Shown one piece after another: positions 13,403 to 13,454 of a stretch of DNA of 13,454 nucleotides; position 1 is the first letter of the stretch, and each line of letters begins with the position of its first letter. The notes beneath the pieces are model-generated. The model did no database searches. It was not told the DNA's origin and was given only the letters and a program-made list of their open reading frames with translations. Source of the DNA: DUUI01 sp964345765 (GTDB lineage Bacteria > Bacillota_I > Bacilli_A > Erysipelotrichales > Erysipelotrichaceae); assembly GCA_964345765.1 (NCBI GenBank), contig CAYFSJ010000029.1, forward strand, positions 1 to 13,454. Reading direction: 5' to 3'. A program made the translations under genes and the position numbers.

Positions 13403-13454
13403 ACCTGGCAACTTGTTATCTTGACTCAGAGAGCTATTTTCACCGTAAAAGTGC
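13403..13454 (-). rRNA. rrf: 5S ribosomal RNA, 3' part (runs off the window)
   Basis: The minus strand reads GCACTTTTACGGTGAAAATAG, then GAGTCAAGATAACAAGTTGCCAGGT. This lines up with the second half of bacterial 5S rRNA: the AAGC...UUUA.CG..GAUGGUAG loop region, the GAGAGUAGG-like stretch and the 3' end GUUGCCAGG, which pairs with the 5' UGCCUGGC of the gene. About 50 of the usual 110-120 bases are visible; the rest lies beyond the edge. A strong terminator follows at once, as expected at the end of an rrn operon. The exact 3' end is uncertain by two or three bases. Confidence 0.75.

Noticed and set aside
1..13454. Mycoplasma-type genetic code with UGA as tryptophan
   Set aside because: UGA serves as the stop codon of several genes, for example at 2106, 7473, 11900 and 12926, and all long genes read through with standard codons.
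1..13454. CRISPR array, insertion sequence, prophage or toxin-antitoxin system
   Set aside because: No repeated spacer pattern, transposase motifs, phage genes or paired small toxin-antitoxin frames were seen.

Overview
Organism. The window is AT-rich, with strong Shine-Dalgarno sequences, short intergenic gaps and ATGA-type gene overlaps, as in low-GC Firmicutes and their wall-less relatives. Several genes (second chromate-transport subunit, radical SAM gene, amidase-like gene, rimI, tsaE) end in UGA, and no gene needs UGA as a sense codon. This excludes the Mycoplasma/Spiroplasma code. The block tsaE-tsaB-rimI-tsaD-rex-ydiF resembles the ydiBCDE-ydiF-rex neighbourhood of Bacillus. A long pyrophosphate-type phosphofructokinase and a degenerate amidase make an Acholeplasma/Izemoplasma/Haloplasma-like or related deep Firmicutes lineage plausible, but this is inference and no genus can be named.

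Left third (1-3760), all genes on the minus strand, accessory in character. It holds a PadR-type repressor with a strong promoter and an operator-like palindrome (59-455), a DUF454/YbaN membrane protein ending in a terminator, a two-gene short-chain chromate-family transporter overlapping by one base, an anaerobic sulfatase-maturase-like radical SAM/SPASM gene broken by a one-base frameshift, and a GNAT acetyltransferase with its own terminator.

Middle (3816-5600). The only plus-strand gene encodes a long pyrophosphate:fructose-6-phosphate phosphotransferase, with its own promoter and strong ribosome binding site. A bidirectional hairpin separates it from the convergent operon.

Right half (13454 down to 5605, minus strand). 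The window edge carries the 3' part of a 5S rRNA gene followed by a perfect-palindrome terminator. Only 17 bases later an eight-gene cluster starts: tsaE-tsaB-rimI-tsaD-rex-asnS-amidase-like gene-ydiF. Most junctions overlap or nearly touch. The cluster joins three of the tRNA t6A-modification proteins (TsaE, TsaB, TsaD), an N-acetyltransferase, the NADH-sensing repressor Rex, asparaginyl-tRNA synthetase, a membrane-anchored amidase-fold protein and a ribosome-associated ABC-F ATPase. The theme is translation and redox control.

Best leads. The amidase-like protein has tyrosines where both zinc-binding histidines of Amidase_3 enzymes should be, yet sits inside this housekeeping operon. Others are the frameshifted radical SAM gene, a Rex-operator candidate in front of rex, and the missing promoter between the 5S terminator and tsaE. 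I found no CRISPR array, insertion sequence or evident new defence system.
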